Source of the DNA: an uncultured Treponema sp. | GTDB taxonomy: Bacteria; Spirochaetota; Spirochaetia; Treponematales; Treponemataceae | Assembly: GCA_937885235.1 (NCBI GenBank) | Contig: CAKZZK010000291.1 | Span: 1 to 10,444 of the forward strand | Direction: 5' to 3' | Length of the DNA: 10,444 nucleotides | In this document: positions 1 to 6,280 of the stretch, piece after piece | Position numbering within the stretch: position 1 is the first letter of the stretch | Layout: each line of letters opens with the position of its first letter | Made by a program: the position numbers and the translations under genes | The notes under the pieces: generated by a model | Database searches by the model: none | The model's input: only the letters and a program-made list of their open reading frames with translations | Told to the model about the DNA's origin: nothing

Positions 1-53
1 ACATTGGGAAGCTTTTTTTTAGCCGAGACCGCTAATACTTTTGAAACTGGCTC
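1..53. repeat. Left copy of 53-bp inverted terminal repeat
   Basis: Bases 1-53 are identical to the reverse complement of 10391-10443. The identity stops at 54 (A here, where the other copy would require T). The right copy is in-frame coding sequence of a ketosynthase. This left copy is joined out of frame to the 3' side of a different, minus-strand ketosynthase-like gene and has no coding role. The match runs to the very first base of the window and to one base short of the last, which suggests the window is a whole contig. I infer a chimeric junction or a de Bruijn graph artefact rather than a natural element. Confidence 0.95.
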
Positions 54-441
54 AGCCACCTTTGAGCCCGCAGGCAATGGCTGCCAGCGCAATGGGGGCA
101 TTGAACACGGAAAGCGAGAAAGCCGCAGGCAGCACGGTCTGCTCTGCTATAAGCGCTTTGTCAATGGAAAACTGCCGCGCAATTTCGCCGCGAAAAGATA
201 TGAAGGACTGTTTGATGCTTGCGCAATCTGCATGGGCAAGCGCATCATGCACGACCCGTATCGTCATGCGGCTCAGCTGGCTAAGCCGTCTGCGGAATAA
301 AGGAGGCGTAAAGTCTATGGAAGGGCAGGCGGAGCTATGTTCAATCTGCTTGCTGCCGGCTGTCCATGCGAGCCAGTCCTCTGCGCTGTTCAGACCCGGT
401 GCCCAACAGGCGGGGGCTGCACAGAAAATTTGAGAGTCCAT
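52..441 (-). CDS. ApeC-type beta-ketoacyl synthase-like protein, 3'-truncated at the repeat junction
   Basis: This encodes the N-terminal 129 residues of a ketosynthase-like protein of the short type (PF13723, Ketoacyl-synt_2) found in aryl polyene clusters as ApeC. Visible family features are the N-terminal PACWAPGL segment, a GEIARQF segment and the FSLSVFNAPIALAAIA stretch. The last usually reads SLSVHNA, so the common His is Phe here. Family members are about 230-250 residues, so roughly the C-terminal half is missing. The stop codon TGA (54-52) takes only its first base from the gene; the other two come from the repeat copy, so the stop is a product of the junction. The start ATG at 441 has an AGGAG six bases upstream, which overlaps the stop of the methyltransferase gene, so the two minus-strand genes are an operon. 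In E. coli ApeC is thought to act as a chain-length-factor-like partner of ApeO. The assignment is by motif and context only. Confidence 0.8.
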   Translation of the reverse strand: MDSQIFCAAPACWAPGLNSAEDWLAWTAGSKQIEHSSACPSIDFTPPLFRRRLSQLSRMTIRVVHDALAHADCASIKQSFISFRGEIARQFSIDKALIAEQTVLPAAFSLSVFNAPIALAAIACGLKGG

Positions 442-450
442 GTCCGTCTC

Positions 451-1569
451 CTATGCCGCAACCTTGCGGAAGACTAGCAGCGAGTAGCTGTTGGAACCAA
501 GGTTGTGGTGCGAGGCTTTAAGGGTGAAGCCCGCCGCCTCTATTGCTTCCACCAGCTCTCCGTAGCAGTACATCTTGCTGTTGCCGTTAGCCATGCAGGT
601 AAAGTAGAGCGATGTTGCCTGCAATGAATAGCTGCTTGCCGTAAAGCGCTGCTCATCCCACAGCGGTTCCAGCACGTATACGTCTGTTTTTTCATCCGCA
701 TAGTCGTGGATCTTTGCCAGAATTTTTGTAATCTGCACTAAAGAGAAACAGTCAAGGAACTGGCTCATCCAAAAAGCATCGGGAACGCGGGGAAGCACAG
801 TTTCCGCCGCAAGAATGTTGCCCGAAAGCGTCTTGATGCGCTCTGAAAACCCCGCTTTTGCAGCAGCGGCTTCCGCGAGCGCCGTCTGACCGGGCAGGTC
901 TACGATGGTAAGCCGCACATCGGGATTATAGCGGCAGCATGCCAGCGCCCATTTTGCGGTGTTGCCGCCTATATCTACGATATGCCGTGGTTGCGAGGTG
1001 GCAAATACAATGGGCAGCGCTTCGGGAAAGGCTATGTCCGAATAAAAGTGGTCAAAGGCAAACCAAGATTTTTTTGCCCGCTCAGGCAGGGTGGAAAGTG
1101 CCTCGTAAATGGTAGTCCACTGGCTGCCAAAAAACTTAAGCCCTTCCGGCCGCCCGCTTTTTACCGACTCGCACAGTTCGTATGCGCCTTTGTAGCAGAT
1201 GTCGTTTACAAAATCAAAATTGACGCGCGTCAGCTCGTCTTCTAAAAGCATCCAGCCTATTTTACCAAGCGAAAGCCTTTTTTCCTGCGGGGCGGCAGGG
1301 GTATATTTCAGGATTCCCATTCCCAAGGCTATCTCGCAGAGGACGGACGCTCCATAGGCGGAGACCCCAGCCTTGTTTGCGATATCCGCTATGCAGATGC
1401 CCTCGTCTCCCGCCTCTTCGATAATCTGCAAAATCGAAAGCTCTTTCAGAGCCCTCACCGCCTGAAAAGTCAGCGGGGAAAAAGCTATTTTCTGAGCCTC
1501 AAACTTGGCGTCAACCGCGCGGATTGAATCGTCCTTAAAGAACTCTGCTGTATAAAATGCCTTATCCAT
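451..1569 (-). CDS. SAM-dependent methyltransferase (plant/fungal O-methyltransferase-like) of the aryl polyene cluster
   Basis: This 372-residue protein has the layout of dimeric O-methyltransferases. An N-terminal winged-helix dimerisation region comes first (about residues 33-90), with IADIANKAGVSAYGASVLCE as the recognition-helix-like part. A Rossmann SAM-binding domain follows. Motif I is VDIGGNTAKWA (about 198-208), with Asn-Thr-Ala where a GGGTG loop is usual. The acidic end of strand 2 is IVDLPGQ (about 222-228). MSQFLDCFS (about 268-276) corresponds to the S-x-x-L-H/D-W segment of the family. VLEPLWD follows near 300. In aryl polyene clusters such an enzyme is expected to methylate the aryl head group; this is inference here. 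I chose the ATG at 1569 over an in-frame GTG at 1590 because a good promoter (-10 at 1586-1581) lies between them. It is the first gene of the minus-strand operon, followed nine bases later by the ketosynthase-like gene. Confidence 0.87.
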   Translation of the reverse strand: MDKAFYTAEFFKDDSIRAVDAKFEAQKIAFSPLTFQAVRALKELSILQIIEEAGDEGICIADIANKAGVSAYGASVLCEIALGMGILKYTPAAPQEKRLSLGKIGWMLLEDELTRVNFDFVNDICYKGAYELCESVKSGRPEGLKFFGSQWTTIYEALSTLPERAKKSWFAFDHFYSDIAFPEALPIVFATSQPRHIVDIGGNTAKWALACCRYNPDVRLTIVDLPGQTALAEAAAAKAGFSERIKTLSGNILAAETVLPRVPDAFWMSQFLDCFSLVQITKILAKIHDYADEKTDVYVLEPLWDEQRFTASSYSLQATSLYFTCMANGNSKMYCYGELVEAIEAAGFTLKASHHNLGSNSYSLLVFRKVAA

Positions 1570-1580
1570 AGCTACTGCGT

Positions 1581-1609
1581 ATCCTAGCACAGGAGAGCCT
1601 TTTTATCAA
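1581..1609 (-). promoter_or_regulatory. Sigma70-type promoter of the methyltransferase operon, near-leaderless
   Basis: Read on the minus strand, TTGATA (1609-1604) and TAGGAT (1586-1581) are separated by 17 bases. Each box differs from consensus at one or two positions. The predicted transcription start near 1574 is only about five bases before the ATG at 1569. No Shine-Dalgarno sequence could therefore be in the transcript, and AGGA (part of the -10) would not be transcribed. The spacing and match are seen directly; activity is inferred. Confidence 0.6.
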
Positions 1610-1616
1610 CTGTGCT
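1586..1616. repeat. 7-bp inverted repeat around the minus-strand -35 box
   Basis: AGCACAG (1586-1592) and CTGTGCT (1610-1616) are perfect inverted arms with a 17-base spacer. One arm touches the -10 and the other directly abuts the -35 of the minus-strand promoter. A second perfect pair, GCGTATC (1577-1583) and GATACGC (1631-1637), lies around it with a different centre. Either could be an operator. Seven-base dyads are not rare by chance in 100 bp, so this is a candidate only. Confidence 0.3.
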
Positions 1617-1620
1617 GCCC

Positions 1621-1650
1621 TTGACTTTTTGATACGCTTATACTAAAGTA
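1621..1650 (+). promoter_or_regulatory. Candidate promoter of the main plus-strand ape operon
   Basis: TTGACT (1621-1626) is a good -35. The nearest -10 at acceptable spacing is TAAAGT (1645-1650, 18 bases), which is weak. The better-looking TATACT (1639-1644) is only 12 bases away and has no good -35 of its own. Either choice gives a leader of about 20-30 bases that contains the GGGGGA ribosome binding site at 1668-1673. The location is supported because the divergent genes leave only 1570-1678 between them. The exact boxes are uncertain. Confidence 0.45.
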
Positions 1651-1678
1651 AAACGCAACGAGAGAGCGGGGGAATGCA

Positions 1679-1954
1679 ATGGAATCATTGAAACAAGAGA
1701 TAAAAGAAGTTATTATTTCTGCTTTGGAGCTTGAAGATATACAGCCGGATGATATCGTTGATTCTGAGCCGCTCTTTGGCGAAGGGCTGGGACTTGATTC
1801 CATAGATGCTCTTGAGCTTGGCGTTGCCTTAAAAAAACGCTTTGGCGTTAAGTTTTCTTCCGAAAGCACGGAAAACAGGAAGCATTTTGCATCAGTGGAT
1901 GCACTGGCGGCATATATCAGCTTGCAGCAGGTACAGGATGGAGGCGTTAAATGA
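1679..1954 (+). CDS. apeE: Acyl carrier protein (first of two, ApeE-like)
   Basis: This 91-residue acidic protein has the acyl carrier fold signature GLGLDSIDALEL. Ser41 in LDSID is the site for the 4'-phosphopantetheine arm. In APE synthesis the ACPs carry the aromatic starter and the growing polyene while ketosynthase, ketoreductase and dehydratase act on it. It is the first gene of the main operon. The start ATG has GGGGGA five bases upstream; a competing ATG at 1674 is in another frame. The stop overlaps the next start (ATGA at 1951-1954). The symbol follows the E. coli ape order, where two consecutive ACP genes precede the membrane protein and ligase. Which ACP carries starter and which carries extender cannot be read from the sequence. 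Confidence 0.93.
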   Translation: MESLKQEIKEVIISALELEDIQPDDIVDSEPLFGEGLGLDSIDALELGVALKKRFGVKFSSESTENRKHFASVDALAAYISLQQVQDGGVK

Positions 1955-2199
1955 CAAAAGATGAACTGTACGCAAAGGTGGCGGACATCCTTGTAAACGA
2001 ATTTGAAATAGATGCCGGTAAAATTGCTCCCCAGACCCTCTTGGTAGACGAGTTGGATCTGGATTCCATTGATTTTGTGGATATGATAAGCAAGGCAAGG
2101 GAATTTATTCCGGGCAAAATTAATCCAGAATCTTTTAAAACCGTAAGGACAATTCAGGATATTGTAGATGCCCTCTATCCCTACACGCAAGCGCAGTGA
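1951..2199 (+). CDS. apeF: Acyl carrier protein (second, ApeF-like)
   Basis: This is an 82-residue carrier protein with the motif ELDLDSIDFVDM; Ser39 is the predicted phosphopantetheine attachment site. It is shorter than the first ACP and clearly different in sequence, so the pair is not a recent tandem copy. Translation is coupled to the first ACP through an ATGA overlap, with a strong GGAGG at 1940-1944, six bases before the ATG. The 3' end overlaps the next gene by 32 bases. Tandem, unlike ACPs next to an AMP-ligase and a FabZ-like dehydratase are the standard APE arrangement. The symbol rests on that order. Confidence 0.93.
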   Translation: MTKDELYAKVADILVNEFEIDAGKIAPQTLLVDELDLDSIDFVDMISKAREFIPGKINPESFKTVRTIQDIVDALYPYTQAQ

Positions 2200-4171
2200 A
2201 AAAAAGAGAAACATCTTTTTCTTTGCGCTGGCATTTTGCTACCCCGTCCTCGTTTTTACCCTGCTTGTCGTGCTGCATCTGCCAGTGCGGATTATTTCAC
2301 TGTGCATCATAGTGCTTGCAGCCGCTTTTTTTCTGAGCTCAGGTGCGGCAAACTGGCGACCCCTTGTTTCGTCAGCTTTCCTCATTGTGGTTGCCTTAGG
2401 CTGCTTTTTTACCAATAAAATTGTGTTCCTCAAACTGTACCCTGTTGCTGTAAACGGAAGTATGTTCGCCATATTCTTAGGCAGCCTGATTTTTCCTCCT
2501 TCCATCATATTCCGTTTTGCCTGCCTGGCGGATAAGTCCATCAAGGGCTCCATTGCAGAAAGGCAGGTTGAGTCTTACTGCCGCAAGGTATGCGTTGTCT
2601 GGTGCCTTTTTTTCATAGCGAACGGTGCGGCAGCGGCTTTTACTGCGTTTTTTTGCAGCGACAGACTGTGGTCGGCATATAACGGCGGTATTTCCTACAT
2701 CCTCATGGGAATGCTCTTTGCCATAGAATATATCATTCGCAAACAGGTGGATAAAAAAATGCCTAAAGCACATTTTATTTCAACGTTTACGGCTTCTTCC
2801 CGTCCTGACGGGCATGTGCTGTGCTACGAGGGAAGCTGGTCTTCCAGTGTGTATAAAACATGGCGGGACTTCCTGACGGACAGCGCAAAAATGCGTGCTG
2901 TCATACAGGGGAAGAATGCGGAAAAATGGATTTTGCACTGCGAGGATTACTGGTATTTTCTGGCGACTTTCGTTGCCCTGCTGCAGTGCCGGAAGACGGT
3001 ACTCCTCACTCAGAACATTGCGGAATCCTTCCTTGCAGAGATAAAGACTCCCGGCATTGCATTTCTTACCGACCAAGAAGTTCCTGCTTCTGCGGGGGCG
3101 ATTTCTATTCCCGATACGCTACGGCGACAGCCAGAGCCATCTGAGGCAGAGATTCGCAGCTGTCCGCCCTTTGCTGCGGAAGATACGGATATCCGTATGT
3201 ATACATCGGGAAGCACGGGCAAGGCAAAAGCAGTGTGTCAGCGCATGGCGGAGTTTGAGCAGGACAATGCCTTCATCATCTCCAAGTGGGGGCAGGAATT
3301 TCTTGAGAGGAAGCTTGTTACCACCGTGAGCCAGCACCACATCTACGGTTTCCTTTTTGGCATCAGCCTGCCTTTTGCCCTCGGCGTGCCTTTCCGCCGC
3401 AAGCGCATTGCCTATCCAGAGGAATTTGAAAGCCTCGGAGATGCAAAGTACATGGTAATTGCCACCCCCGCATTTCTTAAACGCACGGTGGAGCTTGAAA
3501 GCTCACTGCCGCTAAAAGACTGCTTTATCTTTACGAGCGGCGGTGTGCTCAGCCCTGAGGTAGCGGAAAAGACGGACAGGCTCTTTGGCTTCTGGCCTAT
3601 GGAAGTGTATGGTTCCACAGAAACGAGCGGCATCGCATGGCGGCAGTCACGGAACGGGCTTGCATGGACGCCCTTTGACAATGCAAAGATATGGAAGAAT
3701 GAAGATGGCTGCCTTGTCATCATATCCCCCTATATAAAGAACCCGGAAGGCTTTGCCACCAGTGACCTTGTGGACATCCTGCCGGACGGCACTTTCATGC
3801 TTCTGGGGCGCTCGGACTCCATCGTAAAGATTGAAGAAAAGCGGGTAAGCCTCACGGAGGTGGAAAACAGGCTGCTCCAGTCCGGGCTTGTCGCTGATGT
3901 AAAGGTGATTGCTCTGGAAGACAGGCGGCAGTACCTTGCGGCGGCAATCGTCTTGAATGCGGAGGGGAAGCTACGCTTTTCTACCCAGCGAAAACTTGCC
4001 ATAAATACTTATTTTCATGATTACCTCATGCAGTATTTTGAAAATGTCGTCATTCCGAAGAAGTGGCGCTTTGAGGAAGCCCTTCCGTCTGATGTGCAGG
4101 GGAAAAAGCACAAGGAAGATATAGCCGCCTTGTTTTCAAAAGACGCAAAAGATGGAGGAAGCCGAACATAA
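2168..4171 (+). CDS. Fused ApeG-type membrane domain and ApeH-type AMP-ligase (aryl/acyl-ACP ligase)
   Basis: This is a single uninterrupted 667-residue protein. Residues 15-190 hold about six hydrophobic segments (near 15-33, 38-56, 67-86, 94-112, 141-163, 173-190), resembling the small COG4648 membrane protein (ApeG). From about 205 it is an adenylate-forming enzyme. It has the phosphate loop YTSGSTGKAKAV (345-356), the YGSTETSG motif (481-488), the DLVDILPDG...LLGRSDSIVKI region (533-555), and a late GKKHKED (645-651) holding the likely catalytic Lys. ApeH activates an aromatic acid (4-hydroxybenzoate in E. coli) with ATP and transfers it to an ACP; I infer the same role at the membrane. 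I recall ApeG and ApeH as separate proteins in E. coli, so the fusion is unusual to me. The start at 2168 has AGGA eight bases upstream and lies inside the ACP gene; no ATG before residue 99 offers an alternative. The stop overlaps the dehydratase start by one base. Confidence 0.9.
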   Translation: MPSIPTRKRSEKKRNIFFFALAFCYPVLVFTLLVVLHLPVRIISLCIIVLAAAFFLSSGAANWRPLVSSAFLIVVALGCFFTNKIVFLKLYPVAVNGSMFAIFLGSLIFPPSIIFRFACLADKSIKGSIAERQVESYCRKVCVVWCLFFIANGAAAAFTAFFCSDRLWSAYNGGISYILMGMLFAIEYIIRKQVDKKMPKAHFISTFTASSRPDGHVLCYEGSWSSSVYKTWRDFLTDSAKMRAVIQGKNAEKWILHCEDYWYFLATFVALLQCRKTVLLTQNIAESFLAEIKTPGIAFLTDQEVPASAGAISIPDTLRRQPEPSEAEIRSCPPFAAEDTDIRMYTSGSTGKAKAVCQRMAEFEQDNAFIISKWGQEFLERKLVTTVSQHHIYGFLFGISLPFALGVPFRRKRIAYPEEFESLGDAKYMVIATPAFLKRTVELESSLPLKDCFIFTSGGVLSPEVAEKTDRLFGFWPMEVYGSTETSGIAWRQSRNGLAWTPFDNAKIWKNEDGCLVIISPYIKNPEGFATSDLVDILPDGTFMLLGRSDSIVKIEEKRVSLTEVENRLLQSGLVADVKVIALEDRRQYLAAAIVLNAEGKLRFSTQRKLAINTYFHDYLMQYFENVVIPKKWRFEEALPSDVQGKKHKEDIAALFSKDAKDGGSRT

Positions 4172-4554
4172 TGCAGAATAGTCACGGCATCCAGAATGAG
4201 CATGTCCTTGTGCGCACCGATGAACGGGTAGAGCTTGAAATAAAGATTCCCAAAGACAGCGATTTTTTTGACGGCCACTTTCCCCAGTTCAAGCTGCTGC
4301 CCGCGGTCGCCCAGTTTGAGCTGGTTTCCCGCTTTGCGCGGAGTTATTTTGCAGCAGGGCACCGCATAGCCCATATCCGTCGCATGAAATTTTCTTCTCC
4401 TATCCTGCCTGACAGCACGGTATTTCTTTCAATGCTTTTGAACAGGGAAAAACAGACGGTGACGTTTGAGTTTCGGGATGCTGAAGACCGCAGCAAGGTG
4501 CATTCGTCTGGAGTATTTTCTGTCGTGCTTGCCTCAGGAGGAAAAGCAGAGTGA
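4171..4554 (+). CDS. apeI: FabZ-like beta-hydroxyacyl-ACP dehydratase (ApeI-like)
   Basis: This is a 127-residue single hot-dog-fold protein. DGHFPQFKLLPAVAQFE (34-50) is the FabA/FabZ active-site segment. His36 and Glu50 have the same 14-residue spacing as the catalytic His/Glu pair of FabZ. The usual P-G-V after the His is L-P-A-V here, as expected for a divergent APE dehydratase. It should remove water from 3-hydroxyacyl-ACP to build the conjugated chain; E. coli ApeI does this on ApeE. The start overlaps the ligase stop by one base (TAATG), with GGAGG at 4154-4158. The end overlaps the glycosyltransferase start (GTGA). A second dehydratase (ApeP) is expected further downstream, outside the window. 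Confidence 0.88.
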   Translation: MQNSHGIQNEHVLVRTDERVELEIKIPKDSDFFDGHFPQFKLLPAVAQFELVSRFARSYFAAGHRIAHIRRMKFSSPILPDSTVFLSMLLNREKQTVTFEFRDAEDRSKVHSSGVFSVVLASGGKAE

Positions 4555-5297
4555 ACACTGCGTTTGTCATCCCCGTCTATCGTCACGGAAAAGCCGTGGA
4601 AGGCGTAATCAAAAATTTGCTTCCCTACGGCCTTCCCATTATCCTTGTGGATGACGGCAACGATGCGGAAAACAGGGCATATATACAGGCTACAGAAGAG
4701 AAGTATGAACTGGTAAGCGTTGTGCATCGCGAAAAAAACGGAGGCAAGGGCAAGGCGATGAACGATGCCGTGCGGCGGGCGCAGAGCCTTGGTTTTACGC
4801 ATATATTCCAGGTTGACGCAGATGGACAGCACGATGTTTCTGTCTGTGGAGATTTCCTTGCTGAATCTGAAAGGCAGCCTGATGCCGTTATCTGCGGCTA
4901 TCCCCTGTATGACGAAAGCGTTCCCGAGTCGCGGAAAAAAGGCAGGGAGTTTTCAAATGGCTGGGCGCGCTTCGTGACACTTGGCGGTAATATACAGGAT
5001 ATCCTGTGCGGATTCAGGATTTATCCGCTTGCCCCGTTTATCCGGCTGATCAACAGCCCCGTATGGCTTGACGGAAGGATGGGCTACGACATAGAGATTA
5101 TAGTGCGCCTGCTCTGGAAAGGCATTCCCCTCATAAACAAGGGCGTGCATGTCTCGTATCCTGCGGATGGTATTTCCAATTTTCGAATGGTGCGTGACAA
5201 CATAGGCATATCGCTTACTTTTGCCAGACTCTGCGTCGGAATGGTTTTGCGCTTGCCGCTGCTCCTGTGGCGGGCGCTGAAGCGGGGCAAGAAATGA
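4551..5297 (+). CDS. Family 2 glycosyltransferase (N-terminal half of ApeJ type)
   Basis: This 248-residue protein carries GT2 motifs: an N-terminal FVIPVYRHG strand, VDDG (33-36) binding the nucleotide, GGKGKAMNDA (64-73), and DADGQHD (89-95) with the metal-binding DxD. The C-terminus (about 210-240) is hydrophobic and basic and probably associates with the inner membrane. The sugar donor and acceptor cannot be told from sequence. In APE clusters this domain sits next to an LpxL-like acyltransferase, and the pair is thought to attach the polyene to a lipid or glycolipid anchor. The start is GTG at 4551, supported by AGGAGG at 4536-4541 (nine bases upstream) and by a GTGA overlap with the dehydratase stop. 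I recall E. coli ApeJ as one fused protein; here the two halves are separate genes joined by an ATGA overlap. Confidence 0.9.
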   Translation: MNTAFVIPVYRHGKAVEGVIKNLLPYGLPIILVDDGNDAENRAYIQATEEKYELVSVVHREKNGGKGKAMNDAVRRAQSLGFTHIFQVDADGQHDVSVCGDFLAESERQPDAVICGYPLYDESVPESRKKGREFSNGWARFVTLGGNIQDILCGFRIYPLAPFIRLINSPVWLDGRMGYDIEIIVRLLWKGIPLINKGVHVSYPADGISNFRMVRDNIGISLTFARLCVGMVLRLPLLLWRALKRGKK

Positions 5298-6280
5298 ATC
5301 ACTGGTCGCAAGTAAAAGAAGCAGCCCAGAGTGATGCTCCCATACGGCTTTTGATTTTGCTCGTAAAGCTTGTGCCGTTTCCTCTGCTTGCCTGTTTGGT
5401 GCCGTTGGTGAGCCTGTTCTATACCCTGTTTTCGCGGCGGGCAAGGCAGGAAGCTGTCCGCTACCAGAAGCAGCTCCTCGCGTTTTCTCAAGGCGAAGCA
5501 CTACGCCGCCCGAGCGCCTACAGGCAGATAAGCTCCTTTGCGCTGTGTCTTGTGGAAAAAGTGGCGGCATGGAGCGGCAAGGCAAGCCTTGATGCCGTCA
5601 TATTCCACGATGACGATGTGGCTGAGCTCAAAGCACAGCTTGCAAAAGGCAAAGGTGCCATGCTCATCAGCTCCCATCTTGGAAATATGGAGCTTTTGCG
5701 ATGCCTTGCAAGCTACGGAGAGACAGGCGTGAGCCGCAATGTGCCCGTCATCGCCATCATGGACATGGAAGTGAGTTCCCATTTCAGCCGTTCCATCAGC
5801 GCCCTGAACAGCCGCTACCAGATGGACATTATCCCTGCATCGTCAATAGGCATAGACAGTCTGGAAAAGCTGCAAAAAACTCTTGCGGACGGCGGACTGG
5901 TCGTCGTTGCGGGGGACAGGCCTTCTGCCTCAAGCCCAGAGCGAAGCATACGGACTTCGTTTTTAGGAAAGGATGCTCCGCTTCCTTACGGCGTGTACCT
6001 GCTTGCTTCCCTACTGGATGTTCCGGTTTACTTTGTTTTTTCACTCAGGGCGAAGCGGAGCTTTTTTCGCCCGAAATACAATATGTTTGTCACAAAGTCA
6101 GACATCTGTTTCGACTGCGGGCGCAAGGAGCGCAAGCTCAGAACAGAGGCACTGTGCAGGCAGTTCGTAAAGCTTTTGGAGCGATACTGCCTTTTATATC
6201 CGTATCAATGGTATAACTTTTTTGATTTCTGGTTGTTTTCTGAAGGAGGTGATACACATGAACAGCAAGGCATTGACTGA
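5294..6280 (+). CDS. LpxL/HtrB-family lipid acyltransferase (C-terminal half of ApeJ type)
   Basis: This 328-residue protein has the lysophospholipid/lipid A acyltransferase signature. HLGNME (128-133) is the H-x4-E catalytic motif, GDRP (207-210) follows, and a C-terminal YPYQWYNFFDFW (302-313) resembles the P-x-QW-x-W/F element of LpxL. A hydrophobic stretch at 17-45 is a probable membrane anchor. The expected reaction is transfer of an acyl chain from ACP to a lipid or sugar acceptor; in APE clusters the chain may be the polyene itself (inference). I prefer ATG 5294, which overlaps the glycosyltransferase stop as ATGA, to the in-frame GTG at 5267, which has no ribosome site. The 3' end overlaps the thioesterase gene by 23 bases and contains that gene's strong ribosome binding site. 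Confidence 0.9.
   Translation: MNHWSQVKEAAQSDAPIRLLILLVKLVPFPLLACLVPLVSLFYTLFSRRARQEAVRYQKQLLAFSQGEALRRPSAYRQISSFALCLVEKVAAWSGKASLDAVIFHDDDVAELKAQLAKGKGAMLISSHLGNMELLRCLASYGETGVSRNVPVIAIMDMEVSSHFSRSISALNSRYQMDIIPASSIGIDSLEKLQKTLADGGLVVVAGDRPSASSPERSIRTSFLGKDAPLPYGVYLLASLLDVPVYFVFSLRAKRSFFRPKYNMFVTKSDICFDCGRKERKLRTEALCRQFVKLLERYCLLYPYQWYNFFDFWLFSEGGDTHEQQGID
6243..6253 (+). promoter_or_regulatory. Full-length Shine-Dalgarno sequence of the thioesterase gene
   Basis: AAGGAGGTGAT is complementary to 11 bases of the canonical bacterial 16S rRNA 3' tail. It is four bases before ATG 6258, or seven counted from the end of the GGAGG core (6245-6249). It fixes the thioesterase start at 6258 rather than further upstream. 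It lies within the coding sequence of the acyltransferase and is by far the strongest site in the operon. Confidence 0.85.

Noticed and set aside
9..20. T8 run near the left end as a rho-independent terminator
   Set aside because: No GC-rich stem precedes it, and the same run in the right copy is coding sequence for Ala-Lys-Lys-Lys.
1570..1590. In-frame GTG at 1590 as the methyltransferase start
   Set aside because: The -10 box lies between this GTG and the ATG at 1569, no ribosome site precedes the GTG, and the added seven residues are not characteristic of the family.
1606..2214. Minus-strand open frame of 202 codons opposite the two ACP genes
   Set aside because: It covers both ACP genes and the promoter region. 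Its translation shows Ser-rich low-complexity sequence without family features.
4953..5585. Overlapping minus-strand frames opposite the glycosyltransferase and acyltransferase
   Set aside because: They are shadows of genes with clear catalytic motifs on the plus strand and have no ribosome site or domain of their own.
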